Positions 25,529-33,835 of a stretch of DNA of 50,681 nt are shown one piece after another. The notes below the pieces were generated by a model that saw only the letters and a list, made by a program, of their open reading frames with translations, was not told the DNA's origin and made no database searches. The stretch spans positions 1 to 50,681 of the forward strand of contig JAKEEH010000122.1 of assembly GCA_022616725.1 (NCBI GenBank). The letters run 5' to 3'. The translations under genes and the position numbers were made by a program. This stretch comes from Limisphaerales bacterium (lineage in GTDB: Bacteria; Verrucomicrobiota; Verrucomicrobiia; Limisphaerales; JAKEEH01). Within the stretch, counting starts at the first letter, position 1. Each line of letters opens with the position of its first letter.

Positions 25529-26341
25529 ATGCCATTGTTTGCGCACGATGGGATTCGTTTCAACTTTCGCGAAAGCGCGGCCAGCGGAACACCGTTTTTC
25601 TTCCAGCATGGGCTAGGCGCTGACCTGACGCAGCCTTTCAGCCTGTTTGCGCCACCGCTCGATGTGCGGATGATCGCCTTCGACGCGCGCGGGCATGGCG
25701 CGACCGAGCCGTTGGGCCCGCCGGAAAAGCTGCGTTTTGACATCTTCGCGGACGATTTGCGTACATTGATGGAGTATTTGAGGATTCGTAGCGCAATTGT
25801 CGGCGGCATTTCGATGGGCGCCGGGGTCGCGCTCAACTTTGCAGTGCGTTATGTTGGGCGCGCAACTGCCCTGGTACTGTCGCGACCGGCATGGTTGGAA
25901 AAACCGCATGGATGGAACGTGCGAATGTTCACGCTCATCGCGGAGCTGCTCCGGGAGCACGGGCCGGTGCGTGGCCAGGAGCTGTTTCGGCAAACCTCCG
26001 AATACGCGGACACGCTCCAGCGCTGGCCGGAGGTTGCAGCTTCGCTAGAGGCGCAGTTCGGAAGTCCGCACGTGGCAGAGACCGCGTGCAAATTCGAATC
26101 TATCATCCAGGATACGCCCTGCGCCGACCGCCGCCGGTGGCGGGCGATTTCCGTGCCGACGCTCGTCCTGGCCAATCGCCACGATCCGATTCATCCGTTC
26201 GAGTTTGGGGAAGAACTGGCCCGGGAAATCCCCGGGGCCGAACTCGTGGAGATTACGTCAAAGTCCGTGAGCGTGGATCAACACACTCGCGACGTGCAGG
26301 CGGCGCTGGAAGCATTCGTGCGGCGCGTTCTGAAGAAATGA
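25529..26341 (+). CDS. Alpha/beta hydrolase
   Basis: 270 residues, cytoplasmic. HGLGADLTQPF holds the oxyanion region, GGISMGAGVALNFA the nucleophile Ser at about 93, LANRHDPIHPFEFG the acid, and SVDQHTRDVQAAL the His. It resembles 3-oxoadipate enol-lactonase or BioH-like general esterases; the real substrate cannot be read from sequence. It comes directly before tRNA-Asn on the same strand. Confidence 0.9.
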   Translation: MPLFAHDGIRFNFRESAASGTPFFFQHGLGADLTQPFSLFAPPLDVRMIAFDARGHGATEPLGPPEKLRFDIFADDLRTLMEYLRIRSAIVGGISMGAGVALNFAVRYVGRATALVLSRPAWLEKPHGWNVRMFTLIAELLREHGPVRGQELFRQTSEYADTLQRWPEVAASLEAQFGSPHVAETACKFESIIQDTPCADRRRWRAISVPTLVLANRHDPIHPFEFGEELAREIPGAELVEITSKSVSVDQHTRDVQAALEAFVRRVLKK

Positions 26342-26380
26342 CCGGAGATTTCGGCGATTGCGTTATTGCGCTCAAACCGG

Positions 26381-26409
26381 TTGACGGCAGCGACAGTCGT
26401 TTGTAAGTT
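26381..26409 (+). promoter_or_regulatory. Sigma-70-type promoter of tRNA-Asn
   Basis: TTGACG (26381-26386), a 17-nt spacer and TAAGTT (26404-26409), 16 nt before the mature tRNA 5' end. The tRNA-Asp promoter at 28924-28952 has the same -35 and spacer, which supports both. Confidence 0.6.
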
Positions 26410-26425
26410 ACGCAGCCCTTTGGGT

Positions 26426-26500
26426 TCCAGAGTAGCTCAATGGTAGAGCAGCCGGCTGTTAACCGGCGGGTTGCAGGTTCGAGCCCTGCCTCTGGAGCCA
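26426..26500 (+). tRNA. tRNA-Asn (GTT)
   Basis: 75 nt with encoded CCA. Acceptor stem TCCAGAG/CTCTGGA (7 bp), D-arm AGCTCAATGGTAGAGC, anticodon stem GCCGG/CCGGC with loop CTGTTAA (anticodon GTT), and T-arm GCAGGTTCGAGCCCTGC. A recombinase gene follows at 26678, so the 3' end may be an integration site. Confidence 0.97.
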
Positions 26501-26677
26501 GTGCGTAAGTCGTTGCGCCGCAACGGCGCTGCTCCGAGGAGGAGGCCGAAAACGCCCAACTGTCAGGAAAGTGTCAGGGTACTGCCGGCGAATGCAACCG
26601 TTCGCACGTAGTTGTGCAGTACTCCGCCACTACCCGCTAAGCTTCGTCTGCCTTGTTCTCGATGAAAGAGATAAGGC

Positions 26678-27685
26678 ATGAAGCAACGATACTGGCTCTT
26701 CAAGCGTGGGAGCACATACTACGTTGAGGACGCACAAACCGGGCAGCAGACAAGCCTCGGCACGACTGATAAACGCGAAGCCGAACGACTTCGCAATGCC
26801 AAGATCGAGGCGGCGCAACAGCCCGCCCTGGGCTTAAGACTGGCCAGAGTCTATCTGACTGCATACGACCCAAAGCTGCAGACCCGAACCTGGGCGATGC
26901 TCATGGACCATTATTGCGGACAGGGCAAGGATTCCACCAGAGAGCGGAATCAGCGCGCGCTGCGCAGCAGAGCTTTTGACTGCATCCGCCAGAAGCGAAT
27001 CATTGAAACCACGGCCGAGGACGTCCGTCGGGTGATGTCCAACGGCCAGGTGTTTACGAATCATCTTTTGCGATGCCTGCACAATCTGGCGATTGGCCTG
27101 GGCTGGCTTCCGTGGCCGATCATTCCGCCAAAACTTTGGCCAGCGCCACAGACTAAACCCAAGCGTGGCATCACGGCCGAAGAACACCAAAGGATCATCC
27201 AGGCTGAAAATAATTCCGAAAGAAGACTCTTTTATGAAATGCTGTGGGAAATCGGCGCTTCACAGAGCGACGCCGCTGTGTTAGAGGCCGAACATATCGA
27301 TTTTCAATCGAGAACATTGGCTTATCAACGGGCGAAAACCGGACAATGGGCTTATCTGACAATCGGAAGCAGGCTGCAATCGCTGTTGCGCGAATTGCCC
27401 GCGGAAGGGGCGCTCTTTCCTAAGACTGCCAAGCTGACAAACAAAGATCGGGCTGCTGAATTCCGACGCCGGTGTCGGCTTTTGGGCATCGAGGGGGTCT
27501 CGCTTTACAGCTACCGCTATGCCTGGGCAGAACGGGCAAGGCGCGCCGACATGCCGGAGCGATACGCCCAGGAGGCTTTAGGGCACGCCAGTAAAGCTGT
27601 CCACCGTGCCTACGCGCGAAACGCTCGCGTCATCGTTCCCGCAATGGAAGAGTTTGAGCGTTCCTCTTGGAAAGACCCTCAGTGA
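26678..27685 (+). CDS. Tyrosine-recombinase-like integrase, divergent active site
   Basis: 335 residues. N-terminal beta-rich segment (RYWLFKRGSTYYVEDAQTG), a core-binding region (~70-155) and a catalytic-like domain (~165-325). Box II ends with EALGHASKAVHRAYAR, giving the GH and the Tyr nucleophile. The Lys is in RAKTGQW. However, the first catalytic Arg position reads IGASQSDAAVLEAEHID, with no Arg, and the HxLRH box reads LYSYRYAWA, keeping Arg but replacing both His by Tyr. It lies 178 bp after tRNA-Asn, a classic target. It is either a distinct recombinase subgroup of this phylum or an inactive relative. Confidence 0.85.
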   Translation: MKQRYWLFKRGSTYYVEDAQTGQQTSLGTTDKREAERLRNAKIEAAQQPALGLRLARVYLTAYDPKLQTRTWAMLMDHYCGQGKDSTRERNQRALRSRAFDCIRQKRIIETTAEDVRRVMSNGQVFTNHLLRCLHNLAIGLGWLPWPIIPPKLWPAPQTKPKRGITAEEHQRIIQAENNSERRLFYEMLWEIGASQSDAAVLEAEHIDFQSRTLAYQRAKTGQWAYLTIGSRLQSLLRELPAEGALFPKTAKLTNKDRAAEFRRRCRLLGIEGVSLYSYRYAWAERARRADMPERYAQEALGHASKAVHRAYARNARVIVPAMEEFERSSWKDPQ

Positions 27686-27709
27686 TGTTTCGAAGAGGCG
27701 CTCGGCGGA

Positions 27710-28042
27710 TCATGCCGCCATGGCAGCCGCTGTCGTCGAGCCGGTTCCTTTCCGAGACGTCGAACGTCTATTTTTCTTGCGCCAGTTCTCGGCTATAGCC
27801 CTGGTGGCCTTATGGAGCCACTCATTACTTTGAGCGAGTTGTTCCAGTTCAGAGGCCGCAAAGAATTTTGGGGCATTTGGCGCTGGGTTACCGAGCGGCT
27901 TGAGCAATTTGGCCGAGATGAGCACAGGGATGTCGTGTTCCTGGAACCCAAGCAGTGCGGGTGATGCTGACGCGTCCAGCCGCCCCGGTAACCGGGTCCA
28001 GTTCAAACACTCCCAAGTTTCGTTCTGGTTCCTCACATTCAT
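27710..28042 (-). CDS. Small DNA-binding-like protein
   Basis: 110 residues from ATG 28042. The core (LPGRLDASASPALLGFQEHDIPVLISAKLLKPLG, split by helices, then APKFFAASELEQLAQSNEWL and ENWRKKN) reads like an excisionase or winged-helix-like domain: a helix, a turn, and a basic tail. I recall related proteins in other verrucomicrobia next to integrases but cannot name the family. It converges with the recombinase gene. Role as a recombination directionality factor is possible but inferred. Confidence 0.6.
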   Translation of the reverse strand: MNVRNQNETWECLNWTRLPGRLDASASPALLGFQEHDIPVLISAKLLKPLGNPAPNAPKFFAASELEQLAQSNEWLHKATRAIAENWRKKNRRSTSRKGTGSTTAAAMAA

Positions 28043-28115
28043 TGTACTTAATCTCTCCGCTCGCTGACCCTGTCGAGATGAGGAACCGAGCAGCAATGAC
28101 ACCCGTTCCATCACA

Positions 28116-28804
28116 GCCGCTCACTTTTAGTATATCGCCACGGGAGAGCAACGCAAACGAAAACAAATTTGAAATAGCAATGCGATAATTGTTCACCGAG
28201 CGCCCAACTTCAACGAGGTGAGGAAGTCGTGAATCTGTGCCGGGGTAATGGCGGCGATTTGACACCGGAAACAATCGCTGAACCTTGTCAGCCGACTCTT
28301 CAAATCCTTGATGTGAACATCGCTAAGCCCTTGCGCCTGCTTTGACCGAATCAGTTCGTCAACCACGTCCGGCGTAAGCTTGTGAGTGACCTTGGATGCG
28401 TGTCGGTGAAAGAACCGCGCGGCTTCAACCAGACCGCCGCCCTGCAGGAGTTTTTTTGCTTCCGCGTATTCCAGCGCCGCCAGGTCCAATGGCACGCCAA
28501 ACGGTTCGATAGCGTCCCTGGCGCGGATGTAGACGAGACGATCGTCCCCTTTGAGTTCCAGGACACCCAGTTCCCCATTGACGAGGCTATTGACAATCGA
28601 TTGAGCCCGTTCGGTCGCCCGCTTGAGGTCTGAGAACGTTTCACGCGTTCGGTCCCGACCTTTATAATATGTGACCGTGAAGGACTCGAGTCCCTTGGTC
28701 GGAGTGCGATAAATTTTTACAACGGCAAACCCCAGTTTGACAGTCTTGACCGGCCCTTTTATGGTTTTAGTGCGCACAAGCGACAAATTTGTCAGGAAAA
28801 TCAA
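28116..28804 (-). pseudogene. Broken tyrosine integrase, N-terminal part only
   Basis: The first frame (start 28804, 203 residues) holds an integrase N-terminal arm and core-binding domain (YYKGRDRTRETFSDLKRATE, LTPDVVDELIRSKQAQGLSD, ITPAQIHDFLTSLKLGAR) and stops at TGA 28193-28195. The next frame continues the family sequence at once with RSVNNYRIAISNLFSFALLSRGDI, which shows a small indel at ~28196. No catalytic domain (R, HxxR, Y) follows in any frame before 27700, so the gene is both frameshifted and truncated. It is unlike the integrase at 26678 and points to repeated insertion at this spot. Confidence 0.72.
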
Positions 28805-28831
28805 GAAGTTTACGAAAATGGCCGAAAAACA

Positions 28832-28908
28832 TGGCGGGAGCGGCGGGGCTCGAACCCGTAACCTCTGCCGTGACAGGGCAGCGCTCTAACCAATTGAGCT
28901 ACGCCCCC
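28832..28908 (-). tRNA. tRNA-Asp (GTC)
   Basis: 77 nt with encoded CCA. Acceptor GGGGGCG/CGCTCCC (one G-T pair), D-arm AGCTCAATTGGTTAGAGC, anticodon stem CTGCC/GGCAG with loop CTGTCAC (anticodon GTC), and T-arm with GGGTTCGAGCCC. It bounds the recombination spot on the right. Confidence 0.97.
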
Positions 28909-28923
28909 GCGAAGGGGAGAGTG

Positions 28924-28952
28924 ACATTACGGGATGTTTCTTCCGTAGTCAA
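28924..28952 (-). promoter_or_regulatory. Sigma-70-type promoter of tRNA-Asp
   Basis: On the minus strand TTGACT (28952-28947), a 17-nt spacer and TAATGT (28929-28924), 15 nt before the tRNA 5' end. Same layout as the tRNA-Asn promoter. Confidence 0.6.
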
Positions 28953-29062
28953 CCGGCCATTTGAGACAAATGGGGCAGCAAGGAAACAGCGGCACAAAAA
29001 ACAGGCACCGAAGGGGACAGAGGGGTCATTTCCCGACTGGAAACGAAACCGAGCCTCGCGAT

Positions 29063-29812
29063 ATGAGAATTATCATTCTGGCGGCAGGTTACGCGACGCG
29101 CCTTTATCCGCTGACTTTGACCCAACCCAAGCCCTTGCTGCCGGTTGCGGGCAAGCCGATGGTTGATCATGTCCTGGACAACCTCGCCCCGATTCAGGGC
29201 ATTGAGCGGGTTTATATAGTTACCAACGCCAAATTTGCCGCCCATTTTCAACAATGGGCTGACCACTATCGCGCCACCAAAGCAAAGCTGGACTTTACGA
29301 TCGTGAATGACCGGTCCACCGATGACTCCAATAAGCTCGGCGCGATTGGTGATCTCCACCTTGTCATCACGCGCGAAAAGGTTGACGCGGACCTGATCGT
29401 CGTCGCGGGGGACAATCTCTTTAGTTGCAGCCTGGAAGGGTTTGGGACCTTCTGCCGCGAGAAGAACGCGCCCGTCCTCGGCGTTTACGATGTCGGCAGC
29501 CTGGAAGAAGTCAGGAAATATAACTCCATTAGCATCGACGAGAGTGGCAGGATTACCTTCTTCGAGGAAAAGCCCAAAAACCCTACCAGCACGCTCACCG
29601 GTATTGCGCTCTATTATTACCCAAAGTCAACACTGCCTCTGATCAAGCAATATGTCGCCGAGGGCAATAACCCGGATCAGCCGGGCCGGCTTGTTCAGTG
29701 GCTCTATCCACGAATCCCCGTTTACACGTGGCGAGTTCCGGGCATATGGTTCGACAGCGGGTCCAGGGAAGCTCTGGAAGAAGCAAACAGGGTGTTTAAG
29801 CCGGCGGAATAA
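29063..29812 (+). CDS. Sugar-phosphate nucleotidyltransferase (RfbA/GlmU-N type)
   Basis: 249 residues from ATG 29063. The nucleotide-binding signature ILAAGYATRLYPLTLTQPKPLLPVAGKPM starts the protein (A-T-R-L, with the uridylyl/thymidylyl-binding PKPLLP). VVAGDNLF holds the Mg-binding Asp, and VPGIWFDSGSREAL is the usual C-terminal sugar-binding piece. It makes an NDP-sugar (dTDP-glucose or UDP/GDP-sugar) for surface polysaccharide; the exact sugar is not certain because no other pathway genes are adjacent. The frame opens upstream at TTG 28961 but that lacks family sequence. Confidence 0.9.
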   Translation: MRIIILAAGYATRLYPLTLTQPKPLLPVAGKPMVDHVLDNLAPIQGIERVYIVTNAKFAAHFQQWADHYRATKAKLDFTIVNDRSTDDSNKLGAIGDLHLVITREKVDADLIVVAGDNLFSCSLEGFGTFCREKNAPVLGVYDVGSLEEVRKYNSISIDESGRITFFEEKPKNPTSTLTGIALYYYPKSTLPLIKQYVAEGNNPDQPGRLVQWLYPRIPVYTWRVPGIWFDSGSREALEEANRVFKPAE

Positions 29813-29840
29813 TACACCTGTGGCCTAAATCGTCGAAAAT

Positions 29841-30200
29841 TCAGGCCGAAGGCCGCGGGTCAATTGAACACTCGGGCACCGGCTTCGGGAACTCCGGACG
29901 GATAAACTTGGTATTGCCGGTCTTCGGAGTATCGCGCGCGACCATCAGCGGGACATAGGATTCTTCGCTCCAGTTTACGGGGACCTTGCGTTTGGCGCGT
30001 CGCTTTTTCTTCATCTGGTGTGCAGGTATGCGGGCCAATTACCTTGACAAGTTTCGCCCACATTACCCTGTTTAGATTATCGGCAATTTCCTCTTTGGCT
30101 GTAACGCTGGCCAATAGGGCCTGGATTGCCTCTAGCTCCTGGACTGAATTTTCTCGCCGGACGATTACTTTGGCGTAATTTCTCTCCTGATATCTCTGCG
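29841..30200 (-). pseudogene. Possible frameshifted small gene in the gap before purS
   Basis: In the 410-bp gap 29813-30222, two adjacent minus-strand frames look protein-like. The first (~30190-30020) reads ENSVQELEAIQALL, TAKEEIADNLNRVMWAKLVKV. The second (~30014-29841) reads KKKRRAKRKVPVNWSEESYV and GNTKFIRPEFPKPVPECS. They would join near 30015 with one indel. No family is recognised. It may be a decayed gene or coincidence. Confidence 0.3.
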
Positions 30201-30222
30201 GCGCATTGCGCGCCGCCCCAGG

Positions 30223-30462
30223 ATGAAAGCAAGAATTATCATTACTCCGAAACGGGCCGTCCTCGACCCGCAGGGCAAGACCGTGCAAAACGCGCTCGAA
30301 CACATGGGCTATTCGGGCATACAGGCGGTCCACGTCGGCAAATATCTCGAAGTCGAGCTTGCCGCCACCGACAGGGAGGCCGCCCGCAAGCAACTGGATG
30401 ACGCCTGCCACAAATTTTTGAGCAATCCCGTCATTGAGGATTATAAGTTAGAGGTGGAATGA
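30223..30462 (+). CDS. purS: Phosphoribosylformylglycinamidine synthase subunit PurS
   Basis: 79 residues, the usual PurS length. MKARIIITPKRAVLDPQGKTV, the TVQNALEHMGYSGI helix and VHVGKYLEVEL strand are family hallmarks. PurS joins PurQ and PurL in the complex that converts FGAR to FGAM with glutamine and ATP. It overlaps purQ by 4 nt (ATGA). PurL is not in the window. Confidence 0.95.
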   Translation: MKARIIITPKRAVLDPQGKTVQNALEHMGYSGIQAVHVGKYLEVELAATDREAARKQLDDACHKFLSNPVIEDYKLEVE

Positions 30463-31172
30463 ATTTTGTCGTCTTACAGTTCCCGGCTTCGAATTGCGAC
30501 CAGGATGCCGTCCACGTCCTGCAGAACGTGCTCGGCCATTCCGCCCGATTGCTCTGGCACAAGGAAACCTCCCTGGGCGGAGCAGATGCGGTCGTCATCC
30601 CCGGGGGTTTCAGCTACGGCGATTACCTGCGCACCGGCGCCATCGCCCGCTTCAGCCCGGTCATGCAAGCCGTCCAGCAATTCGCCGCCAACGGCGGACC
30701 GGTGCTCGGCATCTGCAATGGGTTCCAGATCTTGTGCGAAGCCGGTCTGCTCCCCGGTGCCCTCATTCGGAACCGCTCGCTGCAATTCCGTTGCGAACAC
30801 GTCTATCTCAAAACCGTGACGCGCAACTCGCCGTTCACGCGCAAAATCGGCGATAGCAAGTTGCTGCGCGTCCCCATCGCGCATGGCGAAGGCTGTTATT
30901 TCGCCGATGCCGACACCTTGCAGCGCCTCAACGCGGAGGACCGGGTGCTCTGGCGCTACGTCAACGCCCAGGGCGAACCGACCGAAATCTCCAACCCGAA
31001 CGGCTCCCTCGAGAACATCGCCGGCATTTGCAGCGAAGCGCGCAACGTCGCTGGTCTGATGCCCCATCCTGAACGGGCCAGCGAACCCCTGCTGGGCAGC
31101 GCGGATGGCCGGATGATTTTCGAAAGCCTGGTGGACTCGATGGCTGAGCGCGCCACGGCGAAGGCCGCTTAA
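30459..31172 (+). CDS. purQ: Phosphoribosylformylglycinamidine synthase glutaminase PurQ
   Basis: 237 residues. Glutaminase class I: oxyanion region [19 protein letters not shown], nucleophile Cys in [18 protein letters not shown] (~86), His/Glu in [13 protein letters not shown]-terminus [15 protein letters not shown] is typical for PurQ. It supplies ammonia to PurL in purine synthesis. Translationally coupled to purS. Confidence 0.97.
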   Translation: MNFVVLQFPASNCDQDAVHVLQNVLGHSARLLWHKETSLGGADAVVIPGGFSYGDYLRTGAIARFSPVMQAVQQFAANGGPVLGICNGFQILCEAGLLPGALIRNRSLQFRCEHVYLKTVTRNSPFTRKIGDSKLLRVPIAHGEGCYFADADTLQRLNAEDRVLWRYVNAQGEPTEISNPNGSLENIAGICSEARNVAGLMPHPERASEPLLGSADGRMIFESLVDSMAERATAKAA

Positions 31173-31203
31173 CCGGCTAAGTTTTTTAGAGCCACCGCAC
31201 GAG

Positions 31204-31512
31204 ATGAGCCTGTATCGCTTCAGAGACACGAGTATTTCTGTCCGCGCACGGCGTCTCAGCCGCTTGTGGTTCATTCTAACGATCATCCTGGCGGTCCCGT
31301 GCCTCGCTTTCATATTCGTGCCGGCAGAGTTTAGCGTCCTGGTCCAGCCAGATGGCACCGCTCGCTGGTTGTACAACCGGCAATTCGACCTGCCTACCGG
31401 TGACCCCGCGGTCTTCTATGATTGCTCGTTCGCACCGTTGTTCTGGTGCTTTTTAGGGTGTTCGCTATTTTACTACATAATACACCGATTGGTTTTGAGG
31501 TATGCAGCCTGA
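31204..31512 (+). CDS. Small two-span membrane protein, unknown
   Basis: 102 residues, starting 31 nt after purQ. Two hydrophobic segments: LWFILTIILAVPCLAFIFV (~22-40) and APLFWCFLGCSLFYYIIHRLV (~77-97), with a polar loop between. N-terminus is basic, so it is probably inside. No family is recognised. The position suggests it is the last gene of the purSQ unit. Confidence 0.6.
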   Translation: MSLYRFRDTSISVRARRLSRLWFILTIILAVPCLAFIFVPAEFSVLVQPDGTARWLYNRQFDLPTGDPAVFYDCSFAPLFWCFLGCSLFYYIIHRLVLRYAA

Positions 31513-31718
31513 TTGGACTGCACTGCGGCCCACTTGACCGTCTGACTGAATTCTTAATTTTTCCGCTTCCAAAAACTGTTGACCCTGAAAAACCCCTTCG
31601 GTTAGTTTGCGGCGCGATGCGCAGGTGTGAGCCGCTTCGTCAAACCGAGCAGTTCCTGTGGCCTGTAGCCGCCCGCCGTTCCGTTCCGAGGGAACGCGGG
31701 TTTTTTGATTTGGCAGAT
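31513..31718 (+). ncRNA. Candidate structured leader RNA of ilvN-ilvC
   Basis: A 206-nt gap without a gene. It can fold into a long arm: TCGG (31598-31601) with CCGA (31645-31648), TTTG (31606-31609) with CAAA (31641-31644), CGGC (31610-31613) with GCCG (31631-31634), leaving a TTAG bulge, a CTTCGT internal loop and a GCGATGCGCAGGTGTGA tip that can form a further GCG/CGC pair. A terminator follows at 31672-31706. This arrangement (folded domain, then terminator, then start codon) is that of a riboswitch or attenuator. I cannot match it to a named class, and no Ile/Leu/Val-rich leader peptide is visible. Confidence 0.45.
31672..31706 (+). terminator. Intrinsic terminator 12 nt before the ilvN start codon
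   Basis: CCCGC (31672-31676), a bulged C, and GTTCC (31678-31682) pair with GGAACGCGGG (31691-31700) around an 8-nt loop; six T follow (31701-31706). ilvN starts at 31719, so its transcript must normally pass this site, which implies controlled read-through. Confidence 0.75.
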
Positions 31719-32192
31719 ATGCGACATACCATTTCTGTGCTGGTGGAGAACAAGTTCGGCGTGCTCACGCGCGTCGCCGGGCTCTTCAGCGGCCGCGGTT
31801 ACAACATCGATACCCTGAACGTCGGGCCCACGCAGGACCCCAACACCTCCCGCATGACCATTGTCACGCGCGGCGATGATGCCACGCTCGAACAGATCGT
31901 TCGCCAGCTCAACAAGCTCGTGGACGTGATCGCCGTGCAGGACTTTCGCGACGGCGAATACGTCGATCGCGAACTCGTGCTCGTCAAGGTCAATGTCGAT
32001 TCAAAAAGCCGCGCCGAAGTCATGCAAATTACCGACATTTTTCGCGCCAAGATCGTCGATGTGCAGCCGCGCACGCTCACCATCGAGATCACTGGCAACG
32101 AGAGCAAGGTGCAGAAATTTCTGGACCTCATGTCCACCTTTGGCATCGCCGAACTCAGCCGCACCGGCAAAGTCGCCCTGCCTCGCAAGTAA
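31719..32192 (+). CDS. ilvN: Acetolactate synthase small (regulatory) subunit
   Basis: 157 residues from ATG 31719. N-terminal ACT domain (RHTISVLVENKFGVLTRVAG, FSGRGYNIDTLNVGPT) that binds valine, then the C-terminal activation domain (DREL VLVKVNV, ITDIFRAKIVDVQPRTLTIEITG). It makes acetolactate synthase valine-sensitive and boosts its activity. The catalytic subunit ilvB is not beside it. It is followed by ilvC after 18 nt. The start is fixed by the ACT domain; the frame stays open upstream across the leader. Confidence 0.96.
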   Translation: MRHTISVLVENKFGVLTRVAGLFSGRGYNIDTLNVGPTQDPNTSRMTIVTRGDDATLEQIVRQLNKLVDVIAVQDFRDGEYVDRELVLVKVNVDSKSRAEVMQITDIFRAKIVDVQPRTLTIEITGNESKVQKFLDLMSTFGIAELSRTGKVALPRK

Positions 32193-32210
32193 TTTCAACA
32201 ACTCCAATTT

Positions 32211-33236
32211 ATGCCTGCAAAAGTTTATACTGACAAAGATGCTGATTTAAATGTCCTCAAGGACAAAACCCTCGCCGTGCTCGGCTTTGGCTCGCAAGGC
32301 CATGCCCATGCCCTGAATCTCAGGGACAGCGGACTGAACGTGATCATCGGCCTCTATGAAGGCAGCAAATCGATTCCCGTCGCGGAAGAGAAAGGGTTTG
32401 AGGTCGTGCCGACATCACAAGCTGTTCAGCGCGCAGACGTAATTTTTGTCGCCATCCCGGACACCAAACAAAAAGCGGTCTATCAACGCGACATCGCTCC
32501 GTTCCTGAAGCGCGGCAAGACGCTGCTATTTTCCCATGGGTTTTCGATCCACTTCAAGACCATCGTCCCGCCAAAGGATGTTGATGTGATTCTCGTCGCA
32601 CCCAAGGGCCCCGGGCACATCGTGCGCCGTCAATACACAGAAGGCAAAGGCGTGCCGGCGCTCATCGCTGTGTACCAGAACCCGAGCAAGCAGGCCAAGA
32701 AAGTGGCTCTGGCCTGGGCCAAAGGCATCGGCGGCACTCGTGCCGGCGTCATCGAAACGACATTCAAGGAGGAGACCGAAACCGACCTGTTCGGTGAGCA
32801 GACCGTCCTCTGCGGCGGCGTGAGCGCGCTGGTCCAGGCCGGTTACGAGACGCTCGTCGAAGCCGGCTATCAGCCTGAAATGGCCTATTTCGAATGTCTG
32901 CATGAACTGAAATTGATCGTTGACCTGATGAACGAGGCGGGGATCAGCGGCATGCGGTTCTCGGTTTCTGAGACGGCCAAGTGGGGTGACGTCTCGGTCG
33001 GCCCGAAAATCATTGACGGCAGCGTCAAGAAGCGGATGAAGGCGGCGCTGAAGGACGTGCAGAGTGGCAAATTTGCGAAGGGTTGGGTCAGGGAATACGA
33101 GAGCGGCTACAAAAATTACAACGCGTTGCTAAAAAAAGGGGAAAACCATTCGATCGAGAAAGTCGGCGCCCGCTTGCGCTCGCTCATGCCCTGGATGCAA
33201 AAGCGGTCAATTAAGGGCGCGCAGGCAGCATATTGA
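32211..33236 (+). CDS. ilvC: Ketol-acid reductoisomerase (class I)
   Basis: 341 residues, the class I length. NADPH-binding [21 protein letters not shown], the catalytic region [22 protein letters not shown], and the knotted C-terminal domain with [19 protein letters not shown] and [24 protein letters not shown], which contain the Mg-binding Asp/Glu. Second step of valine and isoleucine synthesis, acting after IlvB/IlvN. Same operon as ilvN and presumably under the same leader. Confidence 0.98.
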   Translation: MPAKVYTDKDADLNVLKDKTLAVLGFGSQGHAHALNLRDSGLNVIIGLYEGSKSIPVAEEKGFEVVPTSQAVQRADVIFVAIPDTKQKAVYQRDIAPFLKRGKTLLFSHGFSIHFKTIVPPKDVDVILVAPKGPGHIVRRQYTEGKGVPALIAVYQNPSKQAKKVALAWAKGIGGTRAGVIETTFKEETETDLFGEQTVLCGGVSALVQAGYETLVEAGYQPEMAYFECLHELKLIVDLMNEAGISGMRFSVSETAKWGDVSVGPKIIDGSVKKRMKAALKDVQSGKFAKGWVREYESGYKNYNALLKKGENHSIEKVGARLRSLMPWMQKRSIKGAQAAY

Positions 33237-33274
33237 GCGCATTTGCACAACCGAACCTACGGCGCGCGGCCTTA

Positions 33275-33586
33275 TTACGAGGGCCAGCGCTCGCGCCAGT
33301 AACCCGGCCGCCGACTCAGGTGCATCACAGCATAGATCGTTACCCTGTCGCGCTCGGCCTGCCACTGATAATAGATCGCGTACGGATATCGATGGACAAG
33401 GTATCGCCGAATTCCTGGTTTATCAACGATCCGCCATCGGGTCGGAGCTTCCAAAATGGTTGTGATGGCGCTTTCGACCTCGGCAACAAAGCCGGCCGCC
33501 ACAATCGGCGGAGCCTGTTCCAGGTAGTATTCAGTAGCGTCAGAATACTCTATGAGTGCATCCGGATGAAAGCCATAGCCAGCCAT
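33275..33586 (-). CDS. ParE/RelE-superfamily toxin
   Basis: 103 residues. FHPDALIEYSDATEYYLEQ, FVAEVESAITTILEAPTRW, RRYLVHRYPYAIYYQW and VTIYAVMHLSRRPGYWRERW are the ParE/RelE core: two helices then a beta-sheet with the R-Y-P-Y segment. ParE proteins block gyrase and RelE proteins cut ribosomal mRNA; sequence alone leans to ParE. It lies downstream of its antitoxin, 6 nt apart, and opposite to the flanking ilvC and leuS. Confidence 0.9.
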   Translation of the reverse strand: MAGYGFHPDALIEYSDATEYYLEQAPPIVAAGFVAEVESAITTILEAPTRWRIVDKPGIRRYLVHRYPYAIYYQWQAERDRVTIYAVMHLSRRPGYWRERWPS

Positions 33587-33592
33587 CCTTTG

Positions 33593-33835
33593 CTATTTTG
33601 AAGATGCGTGAGCTGCCAACAAAAGCTTTCGAACGCGCGCGAGCGCTTCGTCTCCTGGAATCAAGGCTACCTCGCCTGATTCAACTTGCGAAATCCTGCG
33701 TCGGATTTCCTCAAGCTGTGCACCAGCAACTTCAGAGGGGATATCCTCGGCCAGACTTTCAATGAGAAGTTCTGTGAGCTCAGCACGCTTGTCCGCCGGC
33801 AGCTTCAATGCATCCTGAAAGAGCTTTTCAGCCAT
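33593..33835 (-). CDS. Addiction-module antitoxin (TIGR02574 type)
   Basis: 80 residues. LPADKRAELTELLIESLAED and a helical C-terminus (EEIRRRISQVESGEVALIPGDEAL) are typical of the 'addiction module component' antitoxins that accompany ParE/RelE toxins. First gene of the pair; acts by binding the toxin and probably the promoter. Confidence 0.9.
   Translation of the reverse strand: MAEKLFQDALKLPADKRAELTELLIESLAEDIPSEVAGAQLEEIRRRISQVESGEVALIPGDEALARVRKLLLAAHASSK

Noticed and set aside
27813-27820. TGGAGCCA as an attR copy of the tRNA-Asn 3' end
   Set aside because: Only 8 nt match and it lies inside the small gene convergent to the integrase; chance is sufficient.
31422-31718. N-terminal extension of IlvN into the leader
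   Set aside because: The frame is open but the added 99 residues have no similarity to the ACT domain and would cross the terminator.
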